Part shown: positions 17,129-24,398 of the stretch, piece after piece | Layout of the letters: every line of letters starts with the position of its first letter | How positions within the stretch are numbered: the first letter of the stretch is position 1 | DNA from: Planotetraspora sp. A-T 1434 | GTDB taxonomy: Bacteria; Actinomycetota; Actinomycetes; Streptosporangiales; Streptosporangiaceae | Length of the DNA: 64,000 nucleotides | Reading direction: 5' to 3' | Assembly (NCBI RefSeq): GCF_025420585.1 | Contig: NZ_JAOEGB010000007.1 | Location: 1-64,000 of the forward strand | The notes under the pieces: generated by a model | Database searches by the model: none | Seen by the model: the letters and a program-made list of their open reading frames with translations, nothing else | Told to the model about the DNA's origin: nothing | Made by a program: the position numbers and the translations under genes

Positions 17129-17626
17129 TCAGGAGCCGGTCGAGGGCCAGAGGATGAGCTGGGTGCAGCGGAACAGCGCCAGCTTGCGTCCGGACGCGTC
17201 GGTCACGGTCGCGTCCCAGACCTGGGTCAGCCGGCCGCCGTGCATGAGCGTGGCATGGGCGCGTACGGTCCCCTCGCGGGCCGTGGCCAGATAGGAGGTC
17301 TTGAGTTCGAGCGTGGTGAAGCCACTGGCCCCGCGTGGCAGCGTCACCCGGCAGCCCAGACCGCAGGCGGTGTCGGCGAGCGCGACCACGGTGGCCGCGT
17401 GCAGGTAGCCGTTCGGGGCGAGCAGGTCGGGACGGACGTCCAGCTCGGCGACGAGGCTGCCCTCGGCCACCTCCACGACGCGGAACCCGAGGAGACCGGG
17501 CAGCCGTCCCACCGTGATCTCGGTGAGGCTCTCCGCGCTGGGCAGGGCGGACTCGTCATGAGGGCCGGGTGTGGGGCGGGGGGCGCGGTCACCGGCCGGG
17601 TCCGGATCGCTGTTCACGACGATCAT
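17129..17626 (-). CDS. Hotdog-fold acyl-CoA thioesterase, PaaI-like
   Basis: A 165-residue protein. The first 35 residues are a disordered Asp/Pro-rich leader, and the rest is a PaaI-type hotdog domain: GFRVVEVAEGSLVAEL, NGYLHAATVVALADTACG (the helix carrying the catalytic acid, here Asp in ADTA), FTTLELKTSYL and TLMHGGRLTQVWDATVTD. It hydrolyses acyl-CoA in the cytoplasm; PaaI removes dead-end ring-hydroxylated phenylacetyl-CoA. The ATG overlaps the TGA of the thiolase gene (ATGA at 17623-17626), so the two are coupled. Membership in an aromatic or fatty acyl-CoA pathway is inferred from these neighbours. Confidence 0.85.
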   Translation of the reverse strand: MIVVNSDPDPAGDRAPRPTPGPHDESALPSAESLTEITVGRLPGLLGFRVVEVAEGSLVAELDVRPDLLAPNGYLHAATVVALADTACGLGCRVTLPRGASGFTTLELKTSYLATAREGTVRAHATLMHGGRLTQVWDATVTDASGRKLALFRCTQLILWPSTGS

Positions 17627-18798
17627 CCTTGCGGTCCTTCGAGGACCAGCGCGATGCCCTGGCCCACTCCGACGCACGCGGCCATGACCCCGACACCGCC
17701 GCCCCTGCGGCGGAGCTCGCGCGCGCAGTCCACGACCGCGCGGGCGGCCGAGGCGCCGAGCGGGTGGCCGTACGCGATGGCTCCGCCGTGGGGGTTCACC
17801 CGCGCCTCGCCGACCTCCGTCAGCTCGTCGAGGCAGGACAGGACCATGGCGGCGAACGCCTCGTTGAGCTCCAGGACGTCGATGTCGGAGAGCTCCCGCC
17901 CGGCTCGTTTTAGCGCGGCGTGGATGGCGGGCACGGGCGCGAGAGCGAACCGGTCCGGCGCCACGGCGGCGACCGCGGAGGAGACGATCCGGGCGATGGG
18001 CCGCACGCCGAGCTCGTCGGCGGCCTGCCGGGATCCGACGAGCACGGCGATGGCGCCGTCGTTGATGGGTGAGGAGTTCCCAGCGGTGACCGTGCCGGTG
18101 GGGGTGAACGCGGGACGGAGACCGGCGAGGGCCTGCGCGGTGGTGGCCGGGCGGATCGACTCGTCCCTGGTGACACCGGCGCACTCGACCACGGCGTCGT
18201 CGTGGAGGCCGGTCTCCCATGCGGCATGCGCACGGGTGTGGGACCGCAGGGCCCACTCGTCCTGCCTGGTCCGGGAGATGCCCTTCTCGTGCGCGATCCT
18301 CTCGGCGGAGACGCCCAGAGCCTCCGTCCACTGGCCGGGGAACGCCGGGTTGGGCATCCGCCAGCCGACCGTCGTGGGCAGGAGCGCCAGGTCCCGAGGG
18401 AGTGCCTGGTCGATGGGCGGCAGCACGTACGGCGCGCGGCTCATGCCCTCGACTCCCCCGGCGATGACGATGTCCGCCTCCTCGGTGGCGACGAGCCGGG
18501 CCGCCTGGGCGATCGCCTCGGCTCCGGAGCCGCACAACCGGTTGACGGTCACCGCGGGCACCGTGACTGGCAGCCCGGCCAGCAGGACGGCCATCCTGGC
18601 GACGTTGCGGTTGTCTTCTCCGGCTCCGTTGGCGTTGCCGTAGATGACCTCGCGGACGCGCGCCGGGTCGAGTGCCGGATGGCGCCGCACCAGCGCGGCC
18701 AGCGGGTGTCCCGCCAGGTCGTCGACGCGTACGCCGGACAGCCCGCGGCGATTCCCGCCGAACGGCGTGCGTACCGCGTCGAGGATGTACGCGTCCAT
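17623..18798 (-). CDS. Acetyl-CoA acyltransferase (thiolase), 3-oxoadipyl-CoA thiolase-like
   Basis: A 391-residue thiolase of normal length. The nucleophile Cys89 lies in VNRLCGSGAEAI, His345 in GHPLGASAAR and Cys375 in ACVGVGQG, where the usual Gly before the second Val is replaced. The start MDAYILDAVRTPFGG is canonical, with GGAGGGGG upstream. It cleaves 3-oxoacyl-CoA to acetyl-CoA plus a shortened acyl-CoA; the closest family types are PcaF/PaaJ, the last step of beta-ketoadipate or phenylacetate breakdown. It is the first gene of a two-gene operon with the PaaI-like thioesterase, divergent from the CoA ligase. Confidence 0.93.
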   Translation of the reverse strand: MDAYILDAVRTPFGGNRRGLSGVRVDDLAGHPLAALVRRHPALDPARVREVIYGNANGAGEDNRNVARMAVLLAGLPVTVPAVTVNRLCGSGAEAIAQAARLVATEEADIVIAGGVEGMSRAPYVLPPIDQALPRDLALLPTTVGWRMPNPAFPGQWTEALGVSAERIAHEKGISRTRQDEWALRSHTRAHAAWETGLHDDAVVECAGVTRDESIRPATTAQALAGLRPAFTPTGTVTAGNSSPINDGAIAVLVGSRQAADELGVRPIARIVSSAVAAVAPDRFALAPVPAIHAALKRAGRELSDIDVLELNEAFAAMVLSCLDELTEVGEARVNPHGGAIAYGHPLGASAARAVVDCARELRRRGGGVGVMAACVGVGQGIALVLEGPQG

Positions 18799-18818
18799 CG
18801 GCCCCCTCCATCACCTCG

Positions 18819-18840
18819 CCTGACTTCGCCTACAGTAGTA
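18819..18840. promoter_or_regulatory. Repeated promoter element between thiolase and CoA-ligase genes
   Basis: The divergent spacer contains CTGACTTCGCCTA (18820-18832) followed by CAGTAGTA. The same 13-base core, followed by ACGTAG, recurs upstream of paaN at about 23153. The element ends in the small palindrome CTACAGTAG. The shared location suggests a common regulator, possibly the tandem HxlR protein encoded nearby. Confidence 0.5.
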
Positions 18841-18879
18841 GATTCCTCTCCTGTCCGCATCAGAACCCGGAGGTCCTCG

Positions 18880-20415
18880 ATGCCTGTAAGCCTGTTGGTC
18901 GAACGGGCCGCGGCTCGGTACGGTGGCCGGGTCGCGCTGGAGGGGCCGGACGGCAGGCTGACCTTCGCCCAGTTGGACGACCGGGTGACCAGGCTCGCCC
19001 GGGGGCTGCTCGGCCTGGGGCTCCGCCCGGGTGACCGGGTGCTCGAACTCCAGCCCAACGGCTGTGGCGCGGTGGAGTCGGACCTGGCCCTGGCGGCCGC
19101 CGGCCTGGTCCGGGTGCCGCTCAATCCGCGGCTCGACCCCCGGGAGTGGGAGGCGATCGCGGACGACTCCGGGGCGCGCGCCCTCATCTACGACGCGTCC
19201 TTCACCGAAACGACCGAGGCGCTTCGCTCCGGGCTGGGCGCGGGGTTCACGGTGGTGACCGGTGACGGTCCGGGGCGGCCCCGGGAAGAGCTGATCAACG
19301 ACAGCCCGCCGAACCGGTTACGGCTCGACCACGCCGCCGACGACCTTGTGGGCCTGGCGTACTCCTCGGGCACGACCGGCCGCCCGAAGGGCGCCATGCG
19401 CACCCAGCGCAACCGCATCGCCTCGGCGCTGGCGATGACGCATGAGGTGCTCGGCGGCCGGCCGCGGCCGGACAGCGCGTTCCTGCACGCCGGCCCGGTC
19501 ATCCACACGAGCGGGCTGTTCGTGCTGCCCTTCCTGGTGGCGGGAGCCCGCCAGGTCCTGCTCGAACACGCCGACGCGGCCACCCTCGTGGAGACGATCG
19601 AGGCGCACGGCATCACGCACACCGCTCTCGTGCCGACCATGATCAGCCGGTTGCTGGCGGTGCCCGGTGTCGAGCGCGCCCGGCTGGCGTCGCTGCGGAT
19701 GCTCGCCTATGCCGGCGCTCCGATGCCGGAACGCCACATCCGGCAGGCGGCCGAGCTTCTGACCCCGCACCTCGTCCAGTACTACGGCCTCGTCGAGGCG
19801 ATGCCTCCGCTGACGGTGCTCGACGAGGCGGATCACGCCAGGGGCCTCGACGAATGGCCTGAGCTGCTGCGATCGGCGGGCCGTACGTGCCTCGCGGTCG
19901 GGCTGCGGATCGTGGACGGCGACGGCGCGGTGCTGCCCGAGGGTGAAACGGGCGAGGTCGAGGTGCGCGGCGACCCCGTCATGCCCGGGTACTGGAACGC
20001 GGAGCGCCGCGACGATCTCGGCAAGGCGCTGACCGGCGGGTGGCTGCGGACCGGCGACATCGGACGGCTGGGCCCCGGCGGCCACCTCTGGCTGACCGAC
20101 CGCAAGAACGACATGATCATCACGGGCGGCTACAACGTCTATCCGCGCGAGGTCGAGGAGGTCGTCAGCGGGATCGAGGGCGTCGGCGCGGCGGCGGTCG
20201 TCGGCCTGCCGGACGCGGACTGGGGGCAGCGGATCGTCGTCGCCTACACCGGCCAGGTCGACCCCGGTGACGTCCTGGCCCGGTGCCGTACGGCGCTGCC
20301 GCCGCACAAGCGGCCCAAGCAGGCATACCTCTACCCCGCGCTGCCGCTCAACGCCACCGGCAAGATCAGCCGTCGGGACGTGGTTGAGATGCTGGAGCGG
20401 CGCGAGATCCTATAG
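18880..20415 (+). CDS. AMP-forming acyl-CoA ligase (class I adenylate-forming enzyme)
   Basis: A 511-residue protein. The adenylation motif YSSGTTGRPKGAMRT lies near residue 165, followed by YYGLVEAMPPL (A5 region), GWLRTGDIGRL (A7), DRKNDMIITGGYNVYPREVE (A8) and a C-terminal Lys in NATGKISR (A10). All core motifs of a fatty-acyl or aromatic acyl-CoA ligase are intact. ATG 18880 follows CCGGAGG. It activates a carboxylic acid to its CoA thioester, the entry step of the putative pathway formed with the divergent thiolase/thioesterase and PaaN. The substrate is not predictable from the motifs; it is not a close match to the phenylacetate-CoA ligase PaaK, which is shorter (about 430 residues). 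Confidence 0.92.
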   Translation: MPVSLLVERAAARYGGRVALEGPDGRLTFAQLDDRVTRLARGLLGLGLRPGDRVLELQPNGCGAVESDLALAAAGLVRVPLNPRLDPREWEAIADDSGARALIYDASFTETTEALRSGLGAGFTVVTGDGPGRPREELINDSPPNRLRLDHAADDLVGLAYSSGTTGRPKGAMRTQRNRIASALAMTHEVLGGRPRPDSAFLHAGPVIHTSGLFVLPFLVAGARQVLLEHADAATLVETIEAHGITHTALVPTMISRLLAVPGVERARLASLRMLAYAGAPMPERHIRQAAELLTPHLVQYYGLVEAMPPLTVLDEADHARGLDEWPELLRSAGRTCLAVGLRIVDGDGAVLPEGETGEVEVRGDPVMPGYWNAERRDDLGKALTGGWLRTGDIGRLGPGGHLWLTDRKNDMIITGGYNVYPREVEEVVSGIEGVGAAAVVGLPDADWGQRIVVAYTGQVDPGDVLARCRTALPPHKRPKQAYLYPALPLNATGKISRRDVVEMLERREIL

Positions 20416-20480
20416 GAGAAGCCAGATCGCAACGGCCCTACCATGTGACCGTCAGAGCCGATCGATTCGGAGGTGCGGGA

Positions 20481-21434
20481 GTGGACACGGCCGGGGAGCC
20501 GCGCGGCGGCATCGGGCAGGCGCTGCTCGCCCTCGGCGACCAGTGGTCGCTGCTCATCCTGCAGCGGGCGTTCCTCAAGCACACGCGGCGTTTCGCGGAG
20601 TGGCGGGACGAGCTGGCCATGTCCGACTCGGTGCTCGCCGGGCGGCTGAGGGAACTGGTGGCCGGAGGTCTGCTCGAACCGTCCCCTTACCGGGGGGAGG
20701 GCCGCACGCGCTCCGAATACCTGCTCACCGACCGGGCCCGGGAGCTGTGGACCTTCCTGGTCGCGATCTGGTCCTGGGAGCGGACGTGGGTCGAGCGGCC
20801 CGGCGGGCTGCCGGATCTGGTCCACGAGCGATGCGGCGCGCGCACCGACGCCGAGCTCGGCTGCGCGGCCTGCGGCAAGACGCCGGTCACCGCCCGGGAC
20901 ACCCGGACCGAGCGCGGCGCCGCCAACACGTTCTCGGACGTCGCGGTGCACCGCCTGCACCGCCGTACGGTCCGGGAACGCGCGCCCCGCGACCCGCTGT
21001 CGTACTTTCCGGAGACGCTCGAAATCCTGGGTGACCGGTGGAGCACGGTCATCCTCGCCGCGGCGTTCCTACGGGTCCGGCGATTCGCCGCGTTCCAGAG
21101 CGAGCTCGGGGTCGCCCCGTCGATATTGAGCAACCGCCTGCGGCGCTTCAGCGAGCTGGGCATCTTCGTCCAGTCGGACATCGCGGGCAAGGGCCACGAA
21201 TACCGGCTGACCGACAAGGGCCTGGCATTCTTCCCGGTCTTCGCGTTCCTCGTCGACTGGGCCCAGCGCTGGCACTCCGGCCCGCCGCAGTCGGAGATCA
21301 CCATTGTGCACACCGCCTGCGGCAAGCCGATGATCCCGTTCCTGCGGTGTCTGAACTGCCACGAGCCGCTGGTCCGCGACGAGATTCACTTCGACCTGAC
21401 GGGGACCGTCAGGCCGGGCGCCGCGACTGGGTGA
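20481..21434 (+). CDS. Tandem HxlR-type winged-helix transcriptional regulator
   Basis: A 317-residue regulator with two consecutive HxlR domains. The first covers about residues 10-105 (ALGDQWSLLILQRAFLKHTRRF... VLAGRLRELVAGGLLE). The second covers about 170-270 (ILGDRWSTVILAAAFLRVRRF... ILSNRLRRFSELGIFV). Each is followed by a Cys-rich tail (CGARTDAELGCAACG and CGKPMIPFLRCLNC) that could bind metal. Most HxlR proteins are single-domain homodimers of about 110 residues, so this is a covalent pseudo-dimer. GTG 20481 is chosen because CGGAGG lies 7 bp upstream. It lies 65 bp after the CoA ligase on the same strand and overlaps the 3' end of paaN by 26 bp. Confidence 0.88.
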   Translation: MDTAGEPRGGIGQALLALGDQWSLLILQRAFLKHTRRFAEWRDELAMSDSVLAGRLRELVAGGLLEPSPYRGEGRTRSEYLLTDRARELWTFLVAIWSWERTWVERPGGLPDLVHERCGARTDAELGCAACGKTPVTARDTRTERGAANTFSDVAVHRLHRRTVRERAPRDPLSYFPETLEILGDRWSTVILAAAFLRVRRFAAFQSELGVAPSILSNRLRRFSELGIFVQSDIAGKGHEYRLTDKGLAFFPVFAFLVDWAQRWHSGPPQSEITIVHTACGKPMIPFLRCLNCHEPLVRDEIHFDLTGTVRPGAATG

Positions 21435-23085
21435 CCCGGAAGCGACCGGCGATGAACGACTCGTCGGTGAGCGACGCGTTGCCCGCCGGGTTCAGCCCGG
21501 TGACGTGGTAATCGCTGTAGGCGGCGGAGAAGTTCAGCGGCATCGGCCCGGTCACGTTGGAGGTCAGCGCCGCCCCGGCCACCGCGTACGCGGACTCGGC
21601 GCGGTCGAGGAAGTCCTCGCTGGTGGAGTAGGCGAACGCGGTGATCGCTCCATGCTCGGCGGCATCCCCGGCGGCCCGCTCCAGGGCCTGGTCCGAGCCG
21701 TCGGCCGTGATGACGAACGCGGCCGGCCCGAAGCGCTCCTCGCCGAAGAGATCATGGTCGGCGACGTCGATCATCCCCAGCAGCGGCCCACTCGTCCGCG
21801 CCACCGGGAACTCCGGATGGGCGTACGGCTCGGGCTCCAGGATGACCTGCCCGCGAGCGGCGGTCAGGTCGCGGACCTGGTCGAGCAGGCGCAGCGTCTG
21901 GGCCGACTGCACAGTCGCCATGACAGAAGCGGCCCGGCGCGGCACGGTGCTCACCGCGCGGATCGCCTCCGCCAGGGCTCCCGCGAACTCGTCGGGTTTC
22001 ATCCGGCCGGCCGCGGTCGGGATGCCGTCGCGGGGGACGTAGATGTTCTGCGGGCTCGTGCACATCTGCGCGGAGAACAGGCACAGCGACCCGGCGAGCG
22101 CGCGCAGAACCGGCCCCGGGTCGTCCATGGAGTCGATGAGCACCGAGTTGACGCCGGACGTCTCGGTGTACGCCACGGCGGGGAAGGCATTGGCCTCCAC
22201 CCACGAGCCGAACGCGGCGGAGCCGGTGAAGTCGACGATCCGGGTCTCCGGGTGCTCCACGAGCTGCTTGGCCACCGGCTCGGCCACGCTGTCGACGGCC
22301 AGGCCGACCAGGCCGGGAGAGAAGCCGGCCTCGCCGAGCACCCGGCGGCAGATCCGCACGGCATGCGCCATCTGCAGCACCGAGGTGGGATGCGGCTTGA
22401 GGATGACCGGGTTGCCGGTCGCCAGGCTGGCCAGCAGCGCGGGATAGACGTTCCACGCGGGGAAGCTCGCGCAGGCGATCACGACGGCGATGCCCCTGGG
22501 CGCCAGCCGGTAGCGCTTGGCCAGCGTGACCGTGCTCGTGCCGAAGTCGCGTGACCAGCGGGCCTCTCCCGGCACCCGGTCCATCGCGCTGTACGCCTGG
22601 GCGACCGCCTCGATGCCCCGATCCAGGGCGTTGGTGCCGCTGCCGGTGTAGCTCATGCCGAAGCTCTGCCCGGCCGTGTGCATGGTGGCGAAGGCCAGCT
22701 CGAACGCCTGCTCGTAGATCCGGGAGCAGATCTCCAGGCACACGCCCACCCGCGTCGTGGGGGCGGCGTCCCGCCAGGCCGGCCAGGCCCGCTTCGCGGC
22801 GCCGAACAGCGTGTCGGCCGGGGCCGCGGGATAGGAGATGCCCAGGGGCTCCCCCGTGTACGGCGAGACCTCGTCGGCCTGCCGTACGAGCGGGCCGGGG
22901 TGGTCCATCTCGAACGGACGCCCGAGCTGGGCGCGGAACGCCTCCTCGCCGGCTCGGCGGGCGTCCTCACCACCGGGATGGGCCCCCGGCGCGTCGCTGT
23001 AAGCGCTCCAGCTGTGCCGGGTCCGGCACGCCTCCACCGCTCGGTCCAGTGTCGCGCGGTGCTTGTCGAACAGGTCCTCGGACAC
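21409..23085 (-). CDS. paaN: Phenylacetic acid degradation protein PaaN (aldehyde dehydrogenase family)
   Basis: A 558-residue protein matching the actinobacterial PaaN type: DLFDKHRATLDRAVEA at the start and an aldehyde dehydrogenase core with cofactor strands IAVVIACASFPAWNVYPALL and LKPHPTS, the turn DFTGSAAFGSWVEAN, and a reactive Cys in SAQMCTSPQNIYV. The end carries an ALTSNVTGPMPLNF block. PaaN is assigned to dehydrogenation of the ring-opened semialdehyde in phenylacetyl-CoA catabolism. GTG 23085 has GGAG 7 bp upstream; a longer frame exists but crosses the promoter element. No paaABCDE ring epoxidase or PaaK is in the window. Confidence 0.85.
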   Translation of the reverse strand: MSEDLFDKHRATLDRAVEACRTRHSWSAYSDAPGAHPGGEDARRAGEEAFRAQLGRPFEMDHPGPLVRQADEVSPYTGEPLGISYPAAPADTLFGAAKRAWPAWRDAAPTTRVGVCLEICSRIYEQAFELAFATMHTAGQSFGMSYTGSGTNALDRGIEAVAQAYSAMDRVPGEARWSRDFGTSTVTLAKRYRLAPRGIAVVIACASFPAWNVYPALLASLATGNPVILKPHPTSVLQMAHAVRICRRVLGEAGFSPGLVGLAVDSVAEPVAKQLVEHPETRIVDFTGSAAFGSWVEANAFPAVAYTETSGVNSVLIDSMDDPGPVLRALAGSLCLFSAQMCTSPQNIYVPRDGIPTAAGRMKPDEFAGALAEAIRAVSTVPRRAASVMATVQSAQTLRLLDQVRDLTAARGQVILEPEPYAHPEFPVARTSGPLLGMIDVADHDLFGEERFGPAAFVITADGSDQALERAAGDAAEHGAITAFAYSTSEDFLDRAESAYAVAGAALTSNVTGPMPLNFSAAYSDYHVTGLNPAGNASLTDESFIAGRFRVTQSRRPA

Positions 23086-23118
23086 GTCGCTGCTCCGTAA
23101 AGATGGGCTCTCATAGTA

Positions 23119-23173
23119 GAAGTCAGGCTTGCCGCCGAACAAGCCTTGCGAGCTGACTTCGCCTAACGTAGCA
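23119..23173. promoter_or_regulatory. Operator-like cluster upstream of paaN
   Basis: CTGACTTCGCCTA at 23153-23165 repeats the element found at 18820-18832, and GAAGTCAGG at 23119-23127 is an inverted copy of its first half. The copies lie 34-88 bp upstream of the paaN start on the side where a promoter is expected. They overlap the last codons of the small gene ending at 23123. Confidence 0.5.
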
Positions 23174-23371
23174 CCAGTCCGCGATCAGGCGGGGTCCGTA
23201 CGCTTCGAACTCGCGTCGCCGCCGGACGACGTAGACTCCGGGCGCGCATCCCGTGGGGCCGTCCTCGGGATGCAGTAGATAGGCGACGGCCCGGGTCTCG
23301 AACACGCCGGTGGCCAGCCCCTTGGCGTCCGGCACGTACGGCGTCACCGGCAGCGGTCCTTGCGCGGACAC
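23123..23371 (-). CDS. Unrecognised 82-residue protein downstream of chorismate mutase
   Basis: GTG 23371 lies only 6 bp after the chorismate mutase stop, so the two should be co-transcribed. The product begins MSAQGPLPVTPYVPDAKG, contains FETRAVAYLLHPEDG and GVYVVRRRREFEAYG, and has no membrane helix. Third-position GC is high up to about codon 65. The last 17 codons run over the operator-like repeat shared with the CoA-ligase promoter and look different in composition, so the natural end may have been changed by rearrangement. No family is recognised. Confidence 0.45.
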   Translation of the reverse strand: MSAQGPLPVTPYVPDAKGLATGVFETRAVAYLLHPEDGPTGCAPGVYVVRRRREFEAYGPRLIADWCYVRRSQLARLVRRQA

Positions 23372-23377
23372 CTGGCT

Positions 23378-23704
23378 TCAAGGCTTTCGCGCGGCCATCT
23401 CGTGATGACGGATCACTTCCTGGATGATAAATCTGAGGAATTTCGTGGCGAATTCCGGATCCAGTCTGGCGTCCGCCGCCAGTCTTCGAAGCCGCTCTAT
23501 CTGCGCGGCTTCACGCGCGAGGTCGGCCGCCGGCAGGCCGTGGGCGGCCTTGAGTTCGCCGACTTGCTGGGTGCACTTGAATCGCTCGGCGAGCAGGTGA
23601 ATGAGCGCCGCGTCGATATTGTCGATGCTTTCCCGGAGACTCCCCAATCGTGTGGCTGCGGGCTCCGGGCTCCCGTGCCCTTCGTCGGCTGATCGCTGAC
23701 TCAT
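23378..23704 (-). CDS. Chorismate mutase, AroQ class (monofunctional)
   Basis: A 108-residue all-helical protein. The first long helix carries the chorismate-binding Arg (SLRESIDNIDAALIHLLAERF), followed by VGELKAAHGLPAADLAREAAQIERL and a third helix FLRFIIQEVIRHH. It converts chorismate to prephenate in the cytoplasm for Phe/Tyr synthesis or for a specialised pathway. GGAGACGGA directly precedes ATG 23704; the longer frame to 23737 lacks a ribosome site. It is divergent from the DUF4916 gene and followed by a small unknown gene. Confidence 0.9.
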   Translation of the reverse strand: MSQRSADEGHGSPEPAATRLGSLRESIDNIDAALIHLLAERFKCTQQVGELKAAHGLPAADLAREAAQIERLRRLAADARLDPEFATKFLRFIIQEVIRHHEMAARKP

Positions 23705-23834
23705 TCCGTCTCCGTTGTCGTCGCCAGGCGGTGACAAATCCTCTCAGATCGCCGAGACGGTCGATGCGAACGCCCTGACCCGCGATGGCCGTCCAATCTC
23801 GCGAGGTGAGCGGGCCGGGAAGTACCATCAGGCA

Positions 23835-24371
23835 ATGACCGAAATGACCGAAACCGCGCCCGGTTGGCTGAGTCCCGAAGAGCTCGAACTGACCCGCGCG
23901 CGGATGCCGATCCTCTACGTCGACGCCGTGCCGGTGAGAGTCGACGAGGCGGGAGTGGTCACGCATGTCGGCCTGCTGCTGCGCATCGGATCGGACGGGA
24001 CGGTCAGCCGTGCCCTCGTCTCCGGCCGGGTGCTGCACCACGAGCGTGTCCGTGACGCGCTCATGCGCCACCTGGAGAAGGACCTCGGCCCGACGGCCCT
24101 TCCCCGGGTTCCTCCTTCTCCCCAGCCGTTCACCATCGCCGAGTACTTCCCGACACAGGGTGTCACGCCGTACCACGATCCTCGGCAGCACGCGGTGTCC
24201 CTGGCCTATGTGGTGCCGGTAGCGGGCGACTGCCGTCCCCGGCAGGACGCTCTCGACCTCGTCTGGTTCACCCCCGAGGAGGCGGCGTCGCCCATGGTGC
24301 AACAGGAGATGACCGGCGGGCACGGCGTCCTGCTCAAGCAGGCCCTCGCGCACGTCGGCTGCCTTTCCTGA
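23835..24371 (+). CDS. DUF4916 (Nudix-related) protein
   Basis: A 178-residue protein with the complete DUF4916 pattern: WLSPEELELTRARMPILYVD, VVTHVGLLLRIGSDGTVSRA, the MRHLEKDLGPTALPRVP block and AVSLAYVVPVAGDC. The family is a degenerate Nudix-like fold seen in actinomycetes; the canonical Nudix box is not intact, so hydrolase activity is uncertain. ATG 23835 (MTEMTETAPGWL) is used because upstream in-frame codons belong to the divergent promoter region. No operon partner is evident. Confidence 0.82.
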   Translation: MTEMTETAPGWLSPEELELTRARMPILYVDAVPVRVDEAGVVTHVGLLLRIGSDGTVSRALVSGRVLHHERVRDALMRHLEKDLGPTALPRVPPSPQPFTIAEYFPTQGVTPYHDPRQHAVSLAYVVPVAGDCRPRQDALDLVWFTPEEAASPMVQQEMTGGHGVLLKQALAHVGCLS

Positions 24372-24398
24372 CGTCTCAGGGCCGGGCGCGCTGACCTC

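Noticed and set aside
17129-23085. Complete phenylacetate catabolic cluster
   Set aside because: The ring epoxidase paaABCDE, PaaK, PaaG and PaaZ genes are absent from the window; only PaaN, PaaI-like and thiolase-like genes occur.
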